Part shown: positions 33,960 to 44,200 of the stretch, piece after piece | Numbering within the stretch: the first letter of the stretch is position 1 | Layout of the letters: the number at the start of each line of letters is the position of its first letter | Source of the DNA: Gammaproteobacteria bacterium LSUCC0112 | GTDB lineage: Bacteria > Pseudomonadota > Gammaproteobacteria > Pseudomonadales > Pseudohongiellaceae | Reading direction: 5' to 3' | DNA: 45,278 nt | Assembly: GCA_004535785.1 (NCBI GenBank) | Contig: SPIB01000004.1 | Span: 270,183 to 315,460, forward strand | Notes under the pieces: model-generated | What the model was told of the DNA's origin: nothing | Seen by the model: only the letters and a program-made list of their open reading frames with translations | Database searches by the model: none | Position numbers and translations under genes: made by a program

Positions 33960-36689
33960 ATGTTTCGCATTCCGGCAAACTCGCGTTACACGATTATTCT
34001 GTTTCTCTTGTTACTGCCTTTAGAACTGTTCGCTCAGACTTACTCACTGCCCGGAGGCCCCTTGCCGCCGGGCTGCACGTTAGTGGGTTCCGATGTTGAG
34101 TGCCCAGCGCTATCGATGGGTAATAACGTTACAGTCACTGTCAGCCAACCCACGCAATGGCGGATACTGGATAACTGGTCGTTTGGAAATCAGCTTCGTG
34201 TCAATCAAAACGGCAGCTTTTCCAGCTTGACTATTCTTGTATCGGGAGATTTGATCCCCGGCAATGGCGCAATCATCAATGCGTCGGTTGGCGTCACAGG
34301 CAGCATCAGCGCGCTAAACAATACACAATTGACGGGACCGATGGTGATTGGCGGCAATCTTCAGCTTGGTAACAACTCCACCGTGGTTGGTGGCATTGAC
34401 GTCTCCGGCACATTGTCCACCGGCACAGGCGTGGTGATCCAAGGCGATGTGACTGCAAGCTCCATTGATCTGGGCTCCGGCAACACCATCACCGGCGACC
34501 TTGACGCAACGACAGTCACTGTCGCCAGCGGCAGTACCGTCGACGGCAATATCAATGCCACAGAGACGGTGGTTGTTAGCGGCACCGTTACCGGGTATGT
34601 CAACGCTCCCGTTGTCGAGGGCCCGGGCACGGTGACCGGCCCCATCTGTGACGTTAACGATAACGAAGGGGGATGCAACTCAACACCCTCCGTACAGTTC
34701 TACCGGATTGACCACCTGAGCACATACCTGACGTGTCTGCCAACCGAAGTGACAGTGAAGGCCTGCACATCGGCGGATTGCAGTTCTGTTCTGAGCGTGA
34801 CGGGATCCGTGCTGGTGTCTGCGGTCGGAGTAACCACCGTGTCAGCAACAGCAAACTTTGCAAACCAGTCGCAAACCACGGTTGTCCTGCCGATCACACA
34901 GGCAGGGCAATATGAACTGACGTTGAGCAATGCAACCCCGGCCGCAACAGGTCCAGATCCCTATCAATGTTCATCAACCAGTGGCTGTGTGTTAAGCGCT
35001 GTTAATACCGCACTGGCCGTTCAGGTCGGTGCCACACAGGTTGCGGGGGATCCGTTTTCCGTCCAATTGCAGAGTATACGAACGGATACCCAAACCGGCG
35101 CCTGTCAAAGTGTTGTTCAAAACGTCAGTCAGGTCGATCTCTCAGTGGAGTGTTTGGATCCGGGCAGCTGCACGGCAGGCGGAAGCCGACTGATCGCCGG
35201 CGCCGCCACAAACCTGAGCGAATATCCTGTCTATGCTGCCGTACCCGCATCATTCAATTCCTCGGGCGTGGCATCCGTCACCGCTCGTTATGAAGACACC
35301 GGCAAGATAAGACTGCACGCAAAATTGCAGGCACCCAATGGATTTTTACTGCAAGGCGTGTCGGGCCCTGTAGTAGTCAGACCAGGCACTATCGATGTAA
35401 TCGTCAGCAACACACAAAGTTATGATCAGAACATCCTGGCACGGGCCGGCGATGCATTATCTGTGCAGCTGATAGCAAAAAGCACAACAGGACAGATTAC
35501 CGAAAACTTTGGCAATGAAGTTATCCCTGAACGCCTCACCCTGGACACCACCGCCACAACGGTGACTCCTGATGCAGGTGTGGACGGCACCGTGGATATT
35601 GTTGAGGCATTTGCCAAGACAGGGCCTGGAGTGTTCAGCAGCAGTGATGTCCGTTATCGTGATGTTGGCACCATACAGCTGAACGCACTGAATCAGTCTG
35701 GTGACTTTTTAGGTACGGGCCCATTGGCCTTCCAAAGTGAAGCCATCGGACGTTTTCTGCCATGGGACTTTGAGATCGATATAGCTGTCGTGTCCCAGAG
35801 CTGCGCTGCGTCATTGCAGTCATTTACATATCTGGGCGAAGCCTTCAGCCTCACCTTGAAACTTAACGCAAGAAATCGCAACGGCGTTACCGTGCAGAAC
35901 TACCCGGATTCCGGCAGTGGCGCAACGATAGCGCTGCTAGCACAAGATCAGGTAAGTTTGACAAACCTGACAGATCGTATCTCGACTCAAACGCTGCAAC
36001 CTCAGTGGTTGGAGGGCGAAACCAATGTGATGAATCCGGCCTTGACGCTCAATCGCCGGAACGATGGTAACGAGGACGGTCCATTCTCTGAAGTAGTGCT
36101 TGCTGCGGCGCCCGGCACGGGCACTGTAGAGGCACTTTATGTACCGATGATACGGAGTAATGAATCAGGGATTGAGACTGGTGCCGACTTCAAAATTGGT
36201 GACACAGACTGCCAGGCCACCGCAACGTGTGACGCCAAATCCTTGTCCATTCCTCTGCGCTTTGTATTTGGCCGCTTGACGCTGGAAAACAGTTTTGGTC
36301 CGGAAACCGGATTACTGCCAGTTACCGCCAACGCCGAGTACTGGGCAGGAGCAGATGTTGGTTTTATCAAGCACTCAGCCGATAGCTGCTCAGCGCTAAA
36401 CCTTGACGGATTCAATATTCAATCAGAGCCGCAGCCGGGTACCGCGACGTTCACTGGCATCAATTCAGAACTGGTCAGCGGTAGCTCGGGACCAGAAAAC
36501 ATCAAGATCGATTCAAGCGGAGCTGCCGGCGATGTGGTATTTGAGTATGAGGCACCAACCTGGCTTCAATGGGGCACGGAAAATGCCGGCAATCCTTCGG
36601 CAACAGCCACTTTTGGTTTATATGGCGGTCATGACCGTATCATCAGTTGGCAGGAAATTTATAACGGCAAAACAGGCATTCAACAATGA
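33960..36689 (+). CDS. DUF6701 (MshQ-like) exported surface protein with bactofilin-like repeats
   Basis: About 909 residues. After a signal peptide (ILFLLLLPLELFAQ) comes a region of short beta-helical repeats (about residues 80-220: GGNLQLGNNSTVVGGIDVSG, then GDVTASSIDLGSGNTITGDL) like the polymer-forming bactofilin fold. A long beta-rich part with Cys pairs follows, then the DUF6701 domain near the end with FGRLTLENSFGPETGLLPV and AEYWAG. DUF6701 is known from MSHA pilus protein MshQ, an extracellular adhesin-like component. No msh genes are next to it. ATG 33960 gives a clean leader; a GTG at 33927 is possible. Role in surface attachment is inferred. Confidence 0.82.
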   Translation: MFRIPANSRYTIILFLLLLPLELFAQTYSLPGGPLPPGCTLVGSDVECPALSMGNNVTVTVSQPTQWRILDNWSFGNQLRVNQNGSFSSLTILVSGDLIPGNGAIINASVGVTGSISALNNTQLTGPMVIGGNLQLGNNSTVVGGIDVSGTLSTGTGVVIQGDVTASSIDLGSGNTITGDLDATTVTVASGSTVDGNINATETVVVSGTVTGYVNAPVVEGPGTVTGPICDVNDNEGGCNSTPSVQFYRIDHLSTYLTCLPTEVTVKACTSADCSSVLSVTGSVLVSAVGVTTVSATANFANQSQTTVVLPITQAGQYELTLSNATPAATGPDPYQCSSTSGCVLSAVNTALAVQVGATQVAGDPFSVQLQSIRTDTQTGACQSVVQNVSQVDLSVECLDPGSCTAGGSRLIAGAATNLSEYPVYAAVPASFNSSGVASVTARYEDTGKIRLHAKLQAPNGFLLQGVSGPVVVRPGTIDVIVSNTQSYDQNILARAGDALSVQLIAKSTTGQITENFGNEVIPERLTLDTTATTVTPDAGVDGTVDIVEAFAKTGPGVFSSSDVRYRDVGTIQLNALNQSGDFLGTGPLAFQSEAIGRFLPWDFEIDIAVVSQSCAASLQSFTYLGEAFSLTLKLNARNRNGVTVQNYPDSGSGATIALLAQDQVSLTNLTDRISTQTLQPQWLEGETNVMNPALTLNRRNDGNEDGPFSEVVLAAAPGTGTVEALYVPMIRSNESGIETGADFKIGDTDCQATATCDAKSLSIPLRFVFGRLTLENSFGPETGLLPVTANAEYWAGADVGFIKHSADSCSALNLDGFNIQSEPQPGTATFTGINSELVSGSSGPENIKIDSSGAAGDVVFEYEAPTWLQWGTENAGNPSATATFGLYGGHDRIISWQEIYNGKTGIQQ

Positions 36690-36702
36690 CCCGTTTATAA
36701 AC

Positions 36703-37932
36703 TCAATGCCTGAACTGCTGCTGTAACCATGCTCTTAATTCAATAGAATTCATGGGGTGGGCAAACAAACGTCCTTGCACAATAGGCTCACCCAACTGAC
36801 GTAACCAGCTCAATGTCCGTTCGTCATCAACGCCGTCAGCGACAACACGTATACCGGCCCCCCCCGCTACACGCAGAATATTTTCAACCGAACCACGTGA
36901 AATCAACGAAGTTGTCAAACTCCTGAGCAGGACGCTGTCTATGACAACTTCATCCAAAACCTCGGCAACAGATTTCGCCTCTTCAACCAACAAAGAGCTG
37001 ACATTTCTCAGCGAAAGCTGAAACCCATGTAACTTAAGGCGCGCCATCGAAGCCATCACCTCCCTGCTGCTGGTGGCGTCTGCCAACGGGGCCGCAAAAC
37101 AAATGACAAGCCTGTTGGCTGGGATTTTCAGACGACCAACCATCTCCACCAACGTCTTGACAAAATTTCCGCTGGCCAGCGTTTCGCTACTCACACTCAC
37201 ACTGAATCGGTAGTGTCTTGCAGTATCCCGGGTGATCGCATCGCAATCCACCAGCACAGCCTCAATCGCACTCAGACTGAAGTCCAAACCAATTTCAGGA
37301 GAAACCAAATCCTTACCAGCCTGTTCGGCCTTTTGAATGTCATCGATCAAGCTGGTCCACGGCGGTAACGCCTCTAACCCGAGCACATCAAAGGTCTTAA
37401 TATCAAGCTGTGGCTTATAACGCGACTGCCGGTCGCCGACGGCGGACTTACCGTCGTCACCCAGGCTCCACAACTTGCCACCCGATACTGCTATATTCGC
37501 CGGGTCCTTTTGTGGGCTGGCAGGCATAACACTCACGATGTTACGGAACTGGCTAAGACTGACAGGCTTCTGAGCCGCGCGAACATGTGTCATGCCTAGC
37601 AATTCCGCCACTCTTTCGGCCATACGCACAACCTGAATATCGCTACCACTGATGATCAACACAGGTTTATGAGGACAAACCAGTGAAAGCGATTTCAGAA
37701 ACTCGATACCATCATGGCCTGGCATCTGCAAATCCAGCACAATTAATTCTGCGCGATATAGAGCAATCGGATCGATCTGGTCAGGATTTGTGTACTGCAT
37801 CACATTGAATTGTGGTCGCGCAAAAAAACTGATCTGCGACGAAAATACCGGATCGTCATCAACCACCAACATCAGGTGTTGATCAGCAGAGTTGCTGCTC
37901 ATGGGCAATTGTCTGACAGACTGAGAGCTCAT
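36703..37932 (-). CDS. Response regulator with degenerate EAL domain
   Basis: A 409-residue protein: receiver (about residues 20-140) with DDD at 25-27 and Asp67 in IVLDLQMPGHDG, then an EAL-like domain (about 170-405). The domain ends in the recognisable VADGVDDERTLSWLRQLGEP and VQGRLFAHP, but the EAL tripeptide, the DDFG-type motif (here LSLRNV) and other metal ligands are missing, so phosphodiesterase activity is unlikely. It may bind c-di-GMP or a partner protein. It is the second gene after the Hpt gene (ATGA overlap) and is convergent with the DUF6701 gene 13 bp away. Confidence 0.86.
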   Translation of the reverse strand: MSSQSVRQLPMSSNSADQHLMLVVDDDPVFSSQISFFARPQFNVMQYTNPDQIDPIALYRAELIVLDLQMPGHDGIEFLKSLSLVCPHKPVLIISGSDIQVVRMAERVAELLGMTHVRAAQKPVSLSQFRNIVSVMPASPQKDPANIAVSGGKLWSLGDDGKSAVGDRQSRYKPQLDIKTFDVLGLEALPPWTSLIDDIQKAEQAGKDLVSPEIGLDFSLSAIEAVLVDCDAITRDTARHYRFSVSVSSETLASGNFVKTLVEMVGRLKIPANRLVICFAAPLADATSSREVMASMARLKLHGFQLSLRNVSSLLVEEAKSVAEVLDEVVIDSVLLRSLTTSLISRGSVENILRVAGGAGIRVVADGVDDERTLSWLRQLGEPIVQGRLFAHPMNSIELRAWLQQQFRH

Positions 37933-38315
37933 GACTGTGACTGGCTATCCGCTGCATCCGCCTGCAAGGCAAGTATATGAGCAGAAATCTCAATTGTTGT
38001 CCGGGCAATAATATCTGTTGCTTCCTTTATGATTTCCGGCGTCTGCAGGTTGCCTTCTATCATTTTTTCAATCATTGCCATTTGATTACCGAGTTGCAGA
38101 GCACCTACCCCCCTGCTTGACGACTTCAGCGAGTGAGCGACCAGTCTCACGTCCTCCCATCTGTGCTCGCGGGCGTCCAACTCAGCCTTGTGCCATGAGG
38201 GTAAAGTATGGTCCAGAAACAGTTGATAGAAGCTGAGCAACAAGGTTGGATCATTTTCCTCCAATGCTTGAGGCAGGACAGTCTTATCGAAAAAAAATTC
38301 GTTTTCTGAAATCAT
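37929..38315 (-). CDS. Histidine phosphotransfer (Hpt) protein
   Basis: A 128-residue four-helix Hpt protein with the phospho-acceptor His61 in VAHSLKSSSRGVGA. It should carry phosphate from the receiver of the divergent hybrid kinase to the receiver of the EAL-like protein encoded downstream. The stop overlaps that gene's start by ATGA. It shares a 210-bp promoter region with the hybrid kinase, which contains copy B of the dyad. Confidence 0.93.
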   Translation of the reverse strand: MISENEFFFDKTVLPQALEENDPTLLLSFYQLFLDHTLPSWHKAELDAREHRWEDVRLVAHSLKSSSRGVGALQLGNQMAMIEKMIEGNLQTPEIIKEATDIIARTTIEISAHILALQADAADSQSQS

Positions 38316-38432
38316 CTGTGATCCTGTTCACAAATCGGCAACGTACATGGATCATTAAAGAAGATAATCCGACGGCCGGGATGGCAGTATGCCACTAGCT
38401 CTGGACTGCAATCCACGTCAGCTGCAAAGATA

Positions 38433-38448
38433 TTACATATTTGTACAA
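38433..38448. promoter_or_regulatory. Shared dyad, copy B (Hpt/hybrid kinase promoter region)
   Basis: TTACATATTTGTACAA differs at two of 16 bases from the copy upstream of the adhesin. It lies 77 bp before the hybrid kinase start and about 118 bp before the Hpt start, so one bound protein could act on both directions. A second small inverted repeat, TGGCA-N3-TGCCA, is at 38382-38394. Confidence 0.55.
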
Positions 38449-38525
38449 TTGAGCGAATCGCCGTGCCGTAACCTCAACCTGATGATAATAGATAAATACA
38501 TTAACGATAACGCTCTGGATGCTTT

Positions 38526-41078
38526 ATGCAGACTCTTGGCGCCACTTCCTCACCGGTTCTCTTACAGATGATTGACTCAAGCTGCCGCACGCAATCCCAG
38601 TTTAATGAAGTTCCGGCGATGTTCTGCATCTGCACCCCAGATGGACGCTGGGTTGAAGCCAACGAGTTCTTTTTGCAAACCCTCGGGTACACGCTTGATG
38701 AGCTCAGTGCCACTCAGGTTTCCGACCTGGTTCATCCTGACGATGTTGAGTCGACCATTGTTGCTACGCAAGCGTTACTGAATGTCGGGGCGGCAAAAAG
38801 CTTCAGAAATCGTCTTCGCCACAAGGATGGCTCTTACCGATTATTGGCATGGTCCTCACGCGTACAAACTGATTCAGGCCTTATTTTCTCATCAGCACAA
38901 GACATAACCGATCAAGTCGAAACCGAGCAAGCCATCAAACGCAGCAATGCCATGTTGACCGAGGTCAGTCAGGCGCTGTCAGACTATATTCGTTCGAAAG
39001 ATGCACGGAACCCTTTCGACGTGATGCTGTCCCACCTGCTTCAAATGACGTCCAGTGAGTACGGCTTCATTGGCGAAATTTTGAAGGATGAAAACGGCGA
39101 CCCGTTCCTCAAGTCGCACGCGCTCACCAACATCGCGTGGAATGAGGCTACCCGCAAGCTTTACGAGGACAACATTAAGACCGGTCTAAGCTTTACCAAT
39201 CTCCGCAGCTTGTTCGGGCATGTGATGACATCGGGCAAAGCAGTCATGTCCAATCAGCCCTACAGCGATCCCAGACGTGCTGGCCTGCCTCCAGGACACC
39301 CGCCTCTGAACGCGTTTCTGGGGCTGCCTATCTACAGCGGACACGATCTTGTGGGGATGATTGGGATTGCCAACCGGCCAGGAGGATACAATGATCGTGT
39401 TGCTTCCAACCTTGAGCTGCTGATAGCAACCTGCGCCAACCTGATCTTGGCATTTCGCGCCGAAAGAGCAAGTCAAGCGGCCCAGCAAGCGCTCATAAAA
39501 AGCGAAGAAACCCTCAGCGCACTGGTCGATAATCTGGCCGACGGCGTCGTACTGACCAGTCTGGACGGCATGATAGAGCGGTACAATCCGGCCATGGCGT
39601 TTATGTTTGCTGACGAAACCTCGTCAATCAGTGGCGTCAACTTCAAGCAGTTGATTGCATCAGCCTACCAGGAAGAGTTCCATGAGCTTGTTGTCAAACA
39701 TAGTAAAACCGAGAATGCATTCGGGGTATCCAGTAAGGAATTGATTGGCCAACGTTTAAACGGCGAAACCTTCCCGCTCGACATCAAGCTCAGCCTGATG
39801 ACTTTCAACAACGAATACAAACTGGTGGCGATTGTCAGAGATATTTCAGAATTGAAACGCAATCGCGAGGAAATAATCGAGGCAAAAACCCAGGCCGAAG
39901 CCGCGAACAAAGCCAAAGGCGAATTTTTAGCCAACATGAGCCATGAAGTACGCACACCGATTAATGGCGTTATTGGCATGACTGAACTGGCGCTTGAAAC
40001 AGATCTTACCCCCGAGCAACGAGAGTATCTGGAAGCCGTGTACGACTCAGCGCAATCGCTGCTCAGGGTTGTGAATGACATCCTGGATTTTTCCAAGATC
40101 GATGCAGGGCAGTTGACCATTGAAAAAGTTCCTTTTGATCTCAACAAGAGTCTTGGTTTGATCGGCCGCGAGTTTGCTCTCCGGGCCGCACAAAAAGGCC
40201 TGACGTTTAAATTGGATATCGACAAAAACATCCCCGGCATCTTGATCGGGGATGCCCTGCGCGTGCGCCAGGTCATGATCAATCTGATATCGAACGCTAT
40301 AAAATTTACCCACGCTGGCAATGTGCTGGTCACGGTAAAACTGCAGCAGAGTACAACACGCTCAGTACTGATCAGTTTTGTGGTTGAGGATTCCGGTATT
40401 GGAATAAGCCCTGAACAACAGAACATTATTTTTAAGGCGTTTCAACAAGCTGACGCGTCCATCGCGCGGCGTTATGGTGGCAGTGGACTGGGCCTGGTCA
40501 TCAGTTCAAATCTGATTAAATTGATGGGCGGGGAAATCCATTTGGAGTCTACGATCGGCAAAGGCAGTCGTTTTTCATTTGATTTAAGCTTTGGACAGGG
40601 TTCCAAGCACTTACTCAACTTGCACGAAGCGCTGGATGCCTTCGATATGCGCACCACCGTCACCAACAACACCCCCCCTGCCGTATCTATACCCGATAAA
40701 AAACTCCGGATATTGTTGGCCGAGGACAACCCGATCAATCAGAAATTAACCATGACTGTACTGATGAAGGCAGGCCATGATGTTCTGCTGGCCAACGATG
40801 GCAAACAGGCCGTAGAACTCGCCAGCCAACACCGTTTTGATCTGATACTGATGGACTTACAAATGCCGGAGATGGATGGTTTGCAGGCCACTGCCAATAT
40901 AAGGAAATCTGAAGCAGCAACAGGGCAACACACACCTATTGTCGCCATGACTGCTCATGCAGTCGTCGGTTACGAAGATATTTGTATCAGCAGCGGTATG
41001 GATGCGTACATTTCCAAACCAGTTTCCTCAAAAGTACTCGCCGATCTCGTGCAATCGTTCTCAAAAAAAGAGCACTAG
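38526..41078 (+). CDS. Hybrid sensor histidine kinase (PAS-GAF-PAS-HisKA-HATPase-REC)
   Basis: An 850-residue cytoplasmic kinase with no membrane helix. The domains in order are PAS (about 25-135), GAF (about 160-315), PAS (about 325-445), HisKA with His473 in ANMSHEVRTPINGVIGM, HATPase_c (N-box MINLISNAIKFTH, then DSGIGI and GGSGLGLVIS), and a C-terminal receiver with Asp777 in LMDLQMPEMDG. It has one receiver and no Hpt domain; the divergent Hpt gene supplies the next step. GGAT stands before the ATG. It is followed after 122 bp by the giant adhesin gene on the same strand, which suggests control of adhesion. Confidence 0.94.
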   Translation: MQTLGATSSPVLLQMIDSSCRTQSQFNEVPAMFCICTPDGRWVEANEFFLQTLGYTLDELSATQVSDLVHPDDVESTIVATQALLNVGAAKSFRNRLRHKDGSYRLLAWSSRVQTDSGLIFSSAQDITDQVETEQAIKRSNAMLTEVSQALSDYIRSKDARNPFDVMLSHLLQMTSSEYGFIGEILKDENGDPFLKSHALTNIAWNEATRKLYEDNIKTGLSFTNLRSLFGHVMTSGKAVMSNQPYSDPRRAGLPPGHPPLNAFLGLPIYSGHDLVGMIGIANRPGGYNDRVASNLELLIATCANLILAFRAERASQAAQQALIKSEETLSALVDNLADGVVLTSLDGMIERYNPAMAFMFADETSSISGVNFKQLIASAYQEEFHELVVKHSKTENAFGVSSKELIGQRLNGETFPLDIKLSLMTFNNEYKLVAIVRDISELKRNREEIIEAKTQAEAANKAKGEFLANMSHEVRTPINGVIGMTELALETDLTPEQREYLEAVYDSAQSLLRVVNDILDFSKIDAGQLTIEKVPFDLNKSLGLIGREFALRAAQKGLTFKLDIDKNIPGILIGDALRVRQVMINLISNAIKFTHAGNVLVTVKLQQSTTRSVLISFVVEDSGIGISPEQQNIIFKAFQQADASIARRYGGSGLGLVISSNLIKLMGGEIHLESTIGKGSRFSFDLSFGQGSKHLLNLHEALDAFDMRTTVTNNTPPAVSIPDKKLRILLAEDNPINQKLTMTVLMKAGHDVLLANDGKQAVELASQHRFDLILMDLQMPEMDGLQATANIRKSEAATGQHTPIVAMTAHAVVGYEDICISSGMDAYISKPVSSKVLADLVQSFSKKEH

Positions 41079-41126
41079 CCCCTAAACGGCGCTGGAATAG
41101 CCCTGCTTCGTTGGCACTCTTGACTG

Positions 41127-41142
41127 TTACAAATTTGTACAG
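41127..41142. promoter_or_regulatory. Shared dyad, copy C (adhesin promoter region)
   Basis: TTACAAATTTGTACAG contains a perfect 12-bp palindrome, TACAAATTTGTA. It lies 58 bp upstream of the adhesin GTG in the 122-bp gap after the kinase gene. Best-formed of the three copies. Confidence 0.6.
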
Positions 41143-41200
41143 CAACGCAACAGTCTCATCACTACCATCTGTCAAATTTTTTTGATTTTGAGGGTTTGAT

Positions 41201-44200
41201 GTGGATATTTCTTGCGCGCAGGACTTTTATGGTTTTTCAGCAGTTTTTTTTGACGGCTCAGATCAATCCATCAGTGCGCTGGCTGAGCAATCGTTGTTCA
41301 ATGCCTATGACTTAACTGCCTACAGCAACCCGCTCGACGTCATCACCGATACTATCCGCGGCAAACAAACCAATCGTCTGCATATCGTTGCCCACGGCTA
41401 TGAAAACACCATCGTTGTCGGCACCACATTAATTACCCCCGAATTCTTGGAAAGCCACGTTGATCTGCTGGCATCCTGGCATGTTGTCGAGATATGCCTG
41501 TGGAGCTGTCATGTCGGCGCGGACAGCGAGCTGGTGCAAACACTGGCCCGATTAACAGGCGCCAGGGTCTTGGCCAGCGATGGCCCACTGGGGCGGGTTG
41601 GCAATAGGAGCCATTGGAAACTGGACGGCCATGTCGGCGACGATTACCTGCCGTTTGCAGCACAAGCAGCTGAAAGCTGGCCGCATCAGTTGGCGGCGCT
41701 GCTGTTTTCAGTATCAGCCTTCTTAGCTGAAGACGCGCGCGGCGCAGCCGGTGCTGGTAAGGCAAATGTTGAAGACAACCTGCTAAAACTGCTTGCACCG
41801 GTTAATCAAGCTGAATCAGCGGTCAAGTTTTTGTTCATGTCTGATCCAGAAATCGATCCTATTTATTCTGGCAACAACGTGAGAGGGACGCTGTACGCCA
41901 TAAACGCCAGTAATCAGGTCGTCGGCAGTTACTTTGGTGAAGTCAGCCGCTTGGTTAAAACTGGAGCAAACGTTGAGGCGGCAACCCTGTATGTGTATCC
42001 GGACCCCGCAAATCCAAGTGCTACCGGGACACCATCGACAACGATTCTCATCAATTTTGGGCTGGGTCGCAGCTTTGCAACAGGAAACGAAGTACGAACC
42101 AGCAGTGACCCCGTTGATTCGGCTCTTAACAAGTTATTGGGTGCACCTCAGGCACCCACTGCAAGCGCTGACACGGATACCGCGTACGAACAGGGCGGTG
42201 CTGCCAATGCAACGTCAGATGCGGGTGATGGCGATCCTGCTCACCCCAATGCCAGCGGCAATACCCTTTCAAACGACACCGGTGGGATAACAACTTACAG
42301 TATCGTGTCGAACGCGCTGGTGATCTCAACAACAAACGGTTTGACAGTGACACAAGTCACCAGTCAGTTATCTGGCGCGACTGGCAGCCCAGCGGCAAAC
42401 TCTACCTCCACATCAAACGGACTGGTTGTTGCAGGTCTCTACGGCACGCTGACCATTGGCCAGAATGGCAGTTACGTTTACGACGTGGACGATACCAACA
42501 GTGCGGTGCAGGCGCTGCGTCTTTCATCCAATACGCTGACCGAAACCTTCAACTACACGCTTTCAAACGCAAAAGGATTGCTGGATACCGACACACTGAG
42601 CATCACCATCAAGGGCATAAATGACCATCCCGATGCCAATAATGATTACAACTATGCGAAGGAATCTATCGAAAGCCTGAGTGAAGATCAGTACGCGGTG
42701 ACTGATAAGCTGGGGCGCAAGGCTACCGGCAATGTGCTGGATAATGATACGGATGTTGACAGGAATTCAGAGGAAGAATTTGTTGTTGGGGTCACGATTA
42801 CGGGGAGTGCGACGGGTACTTCACAGGGTGTAGTGACTTATACAGCCAACATGACAACTCCAGGACACAGTTCGATTAGCGTTAGCGACATATACTACGT
42901 TTACAGTCTATCGTCAGATGGGCTGACCGCAACACCTCTATTCCATGTAGGTAGTTCAACTACCAGGGTCACTGTAGCGTCTCGTGACGGCAGTGGCGCA
43001 AACTTTAAGCTTACCTTTTCGGACTCAGCCAGCCTTCGATCTGTTACAGATTTCATTATTAGCACTGACACAACGAATCCACTTACCAGTGGTGGCAGAG
43101 ACTACATAGGTACGATCACTGCCGCTGAAGCACCCAGCTCCACCACCGTCGCAGTCTCTGGTCAAACCGGCAACATCGCCGTTGGCATGACTGTCAGTAA
43201 TACTGGCCTCGACACGGCACCTACCGTTTCCGAACTGAATTACTTTGACGGCGTATTAACCAGCGTCACGCTAAGTGCGGCGGTTGCGGTGAACAACGCC
43301 AGTCTCGGTTTTTCGGCCACCGGAACGCTCGGTAGTAACCTGCAGGGTCAGTATGGTGTGCTGGTTCTTTCGGCAGACGGCTCGTATACCTATACCCCGA
43401 CGGCCAACAATCCGGGGCTTTCTCAGGGGCAAACCGTCACCGAGGTTTTCAACTACACCATGCGGGACGCTGCGGGCAGCAGCAATGTCAGTTCCAGAGA
43501 TTCGGCAACGCTCACTATCAGCGTGCAGGGTACCGGCACTGACGATCCTGTCGCCATTAATGATTCTGTCAGCGGCCTTACTGCTGCAGTGGAAACAGGT
43601 GTATCGGCCGGAAGAACGGCGACGGGCAATCTACTGACAAATGACCTCGAAACCAACTCAGCAAGCGGTCCGGTCAGCACTACCGTCAAGGCCGCACGAA
43701 GCATCGACAGCACAACCGAAACGACGGTCAACAGCTCTGGTAGCATCTCGCTAAATGGACTCTATGGCAGCCTTGCTGTTTCAGCAGATGGTAACTGGAC
43801 GTACACTCCTGACAATAGCAACACGACCGTTAATGCTCTGAATAGCAGCCAGACGCTGGTCGACAAGTTTTACTACCGTGTCGGAAACACGCTAGGGACC
43901 GGTACTTCTGCAGCCACTCTGTCCGTCGAAATCAAAGGTGCCAATGATGCACCCGTTGCACAAAATGACGCGGCGGTGGCCGTTGAGGATCAGGTTAACC
44001 CCTCCGGCTCAGTGCTGCTCAATGACAGCGATGTCGACAACGCTGATACGCGCACTGTCATAAACGCGCAAGCAGGAACCTCAACAAGTTTCGACTCCGC
44101 CGACGCCGTCAGTGTGAGCTCTACCTCAAGCAGTAATGGGAAATCCATTGTCGGCACCTATGGAACGCTGGTTCTGGGGGCGGATGGCACCTACACCTAT

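Noticed and set aside
39665-40426. Minus-strand frame of 253 codons inside the hybrid kinase
   Set aside because: Opposite the HisKA and HATPase coding sequence; Ser/Arg-rich shadow product.
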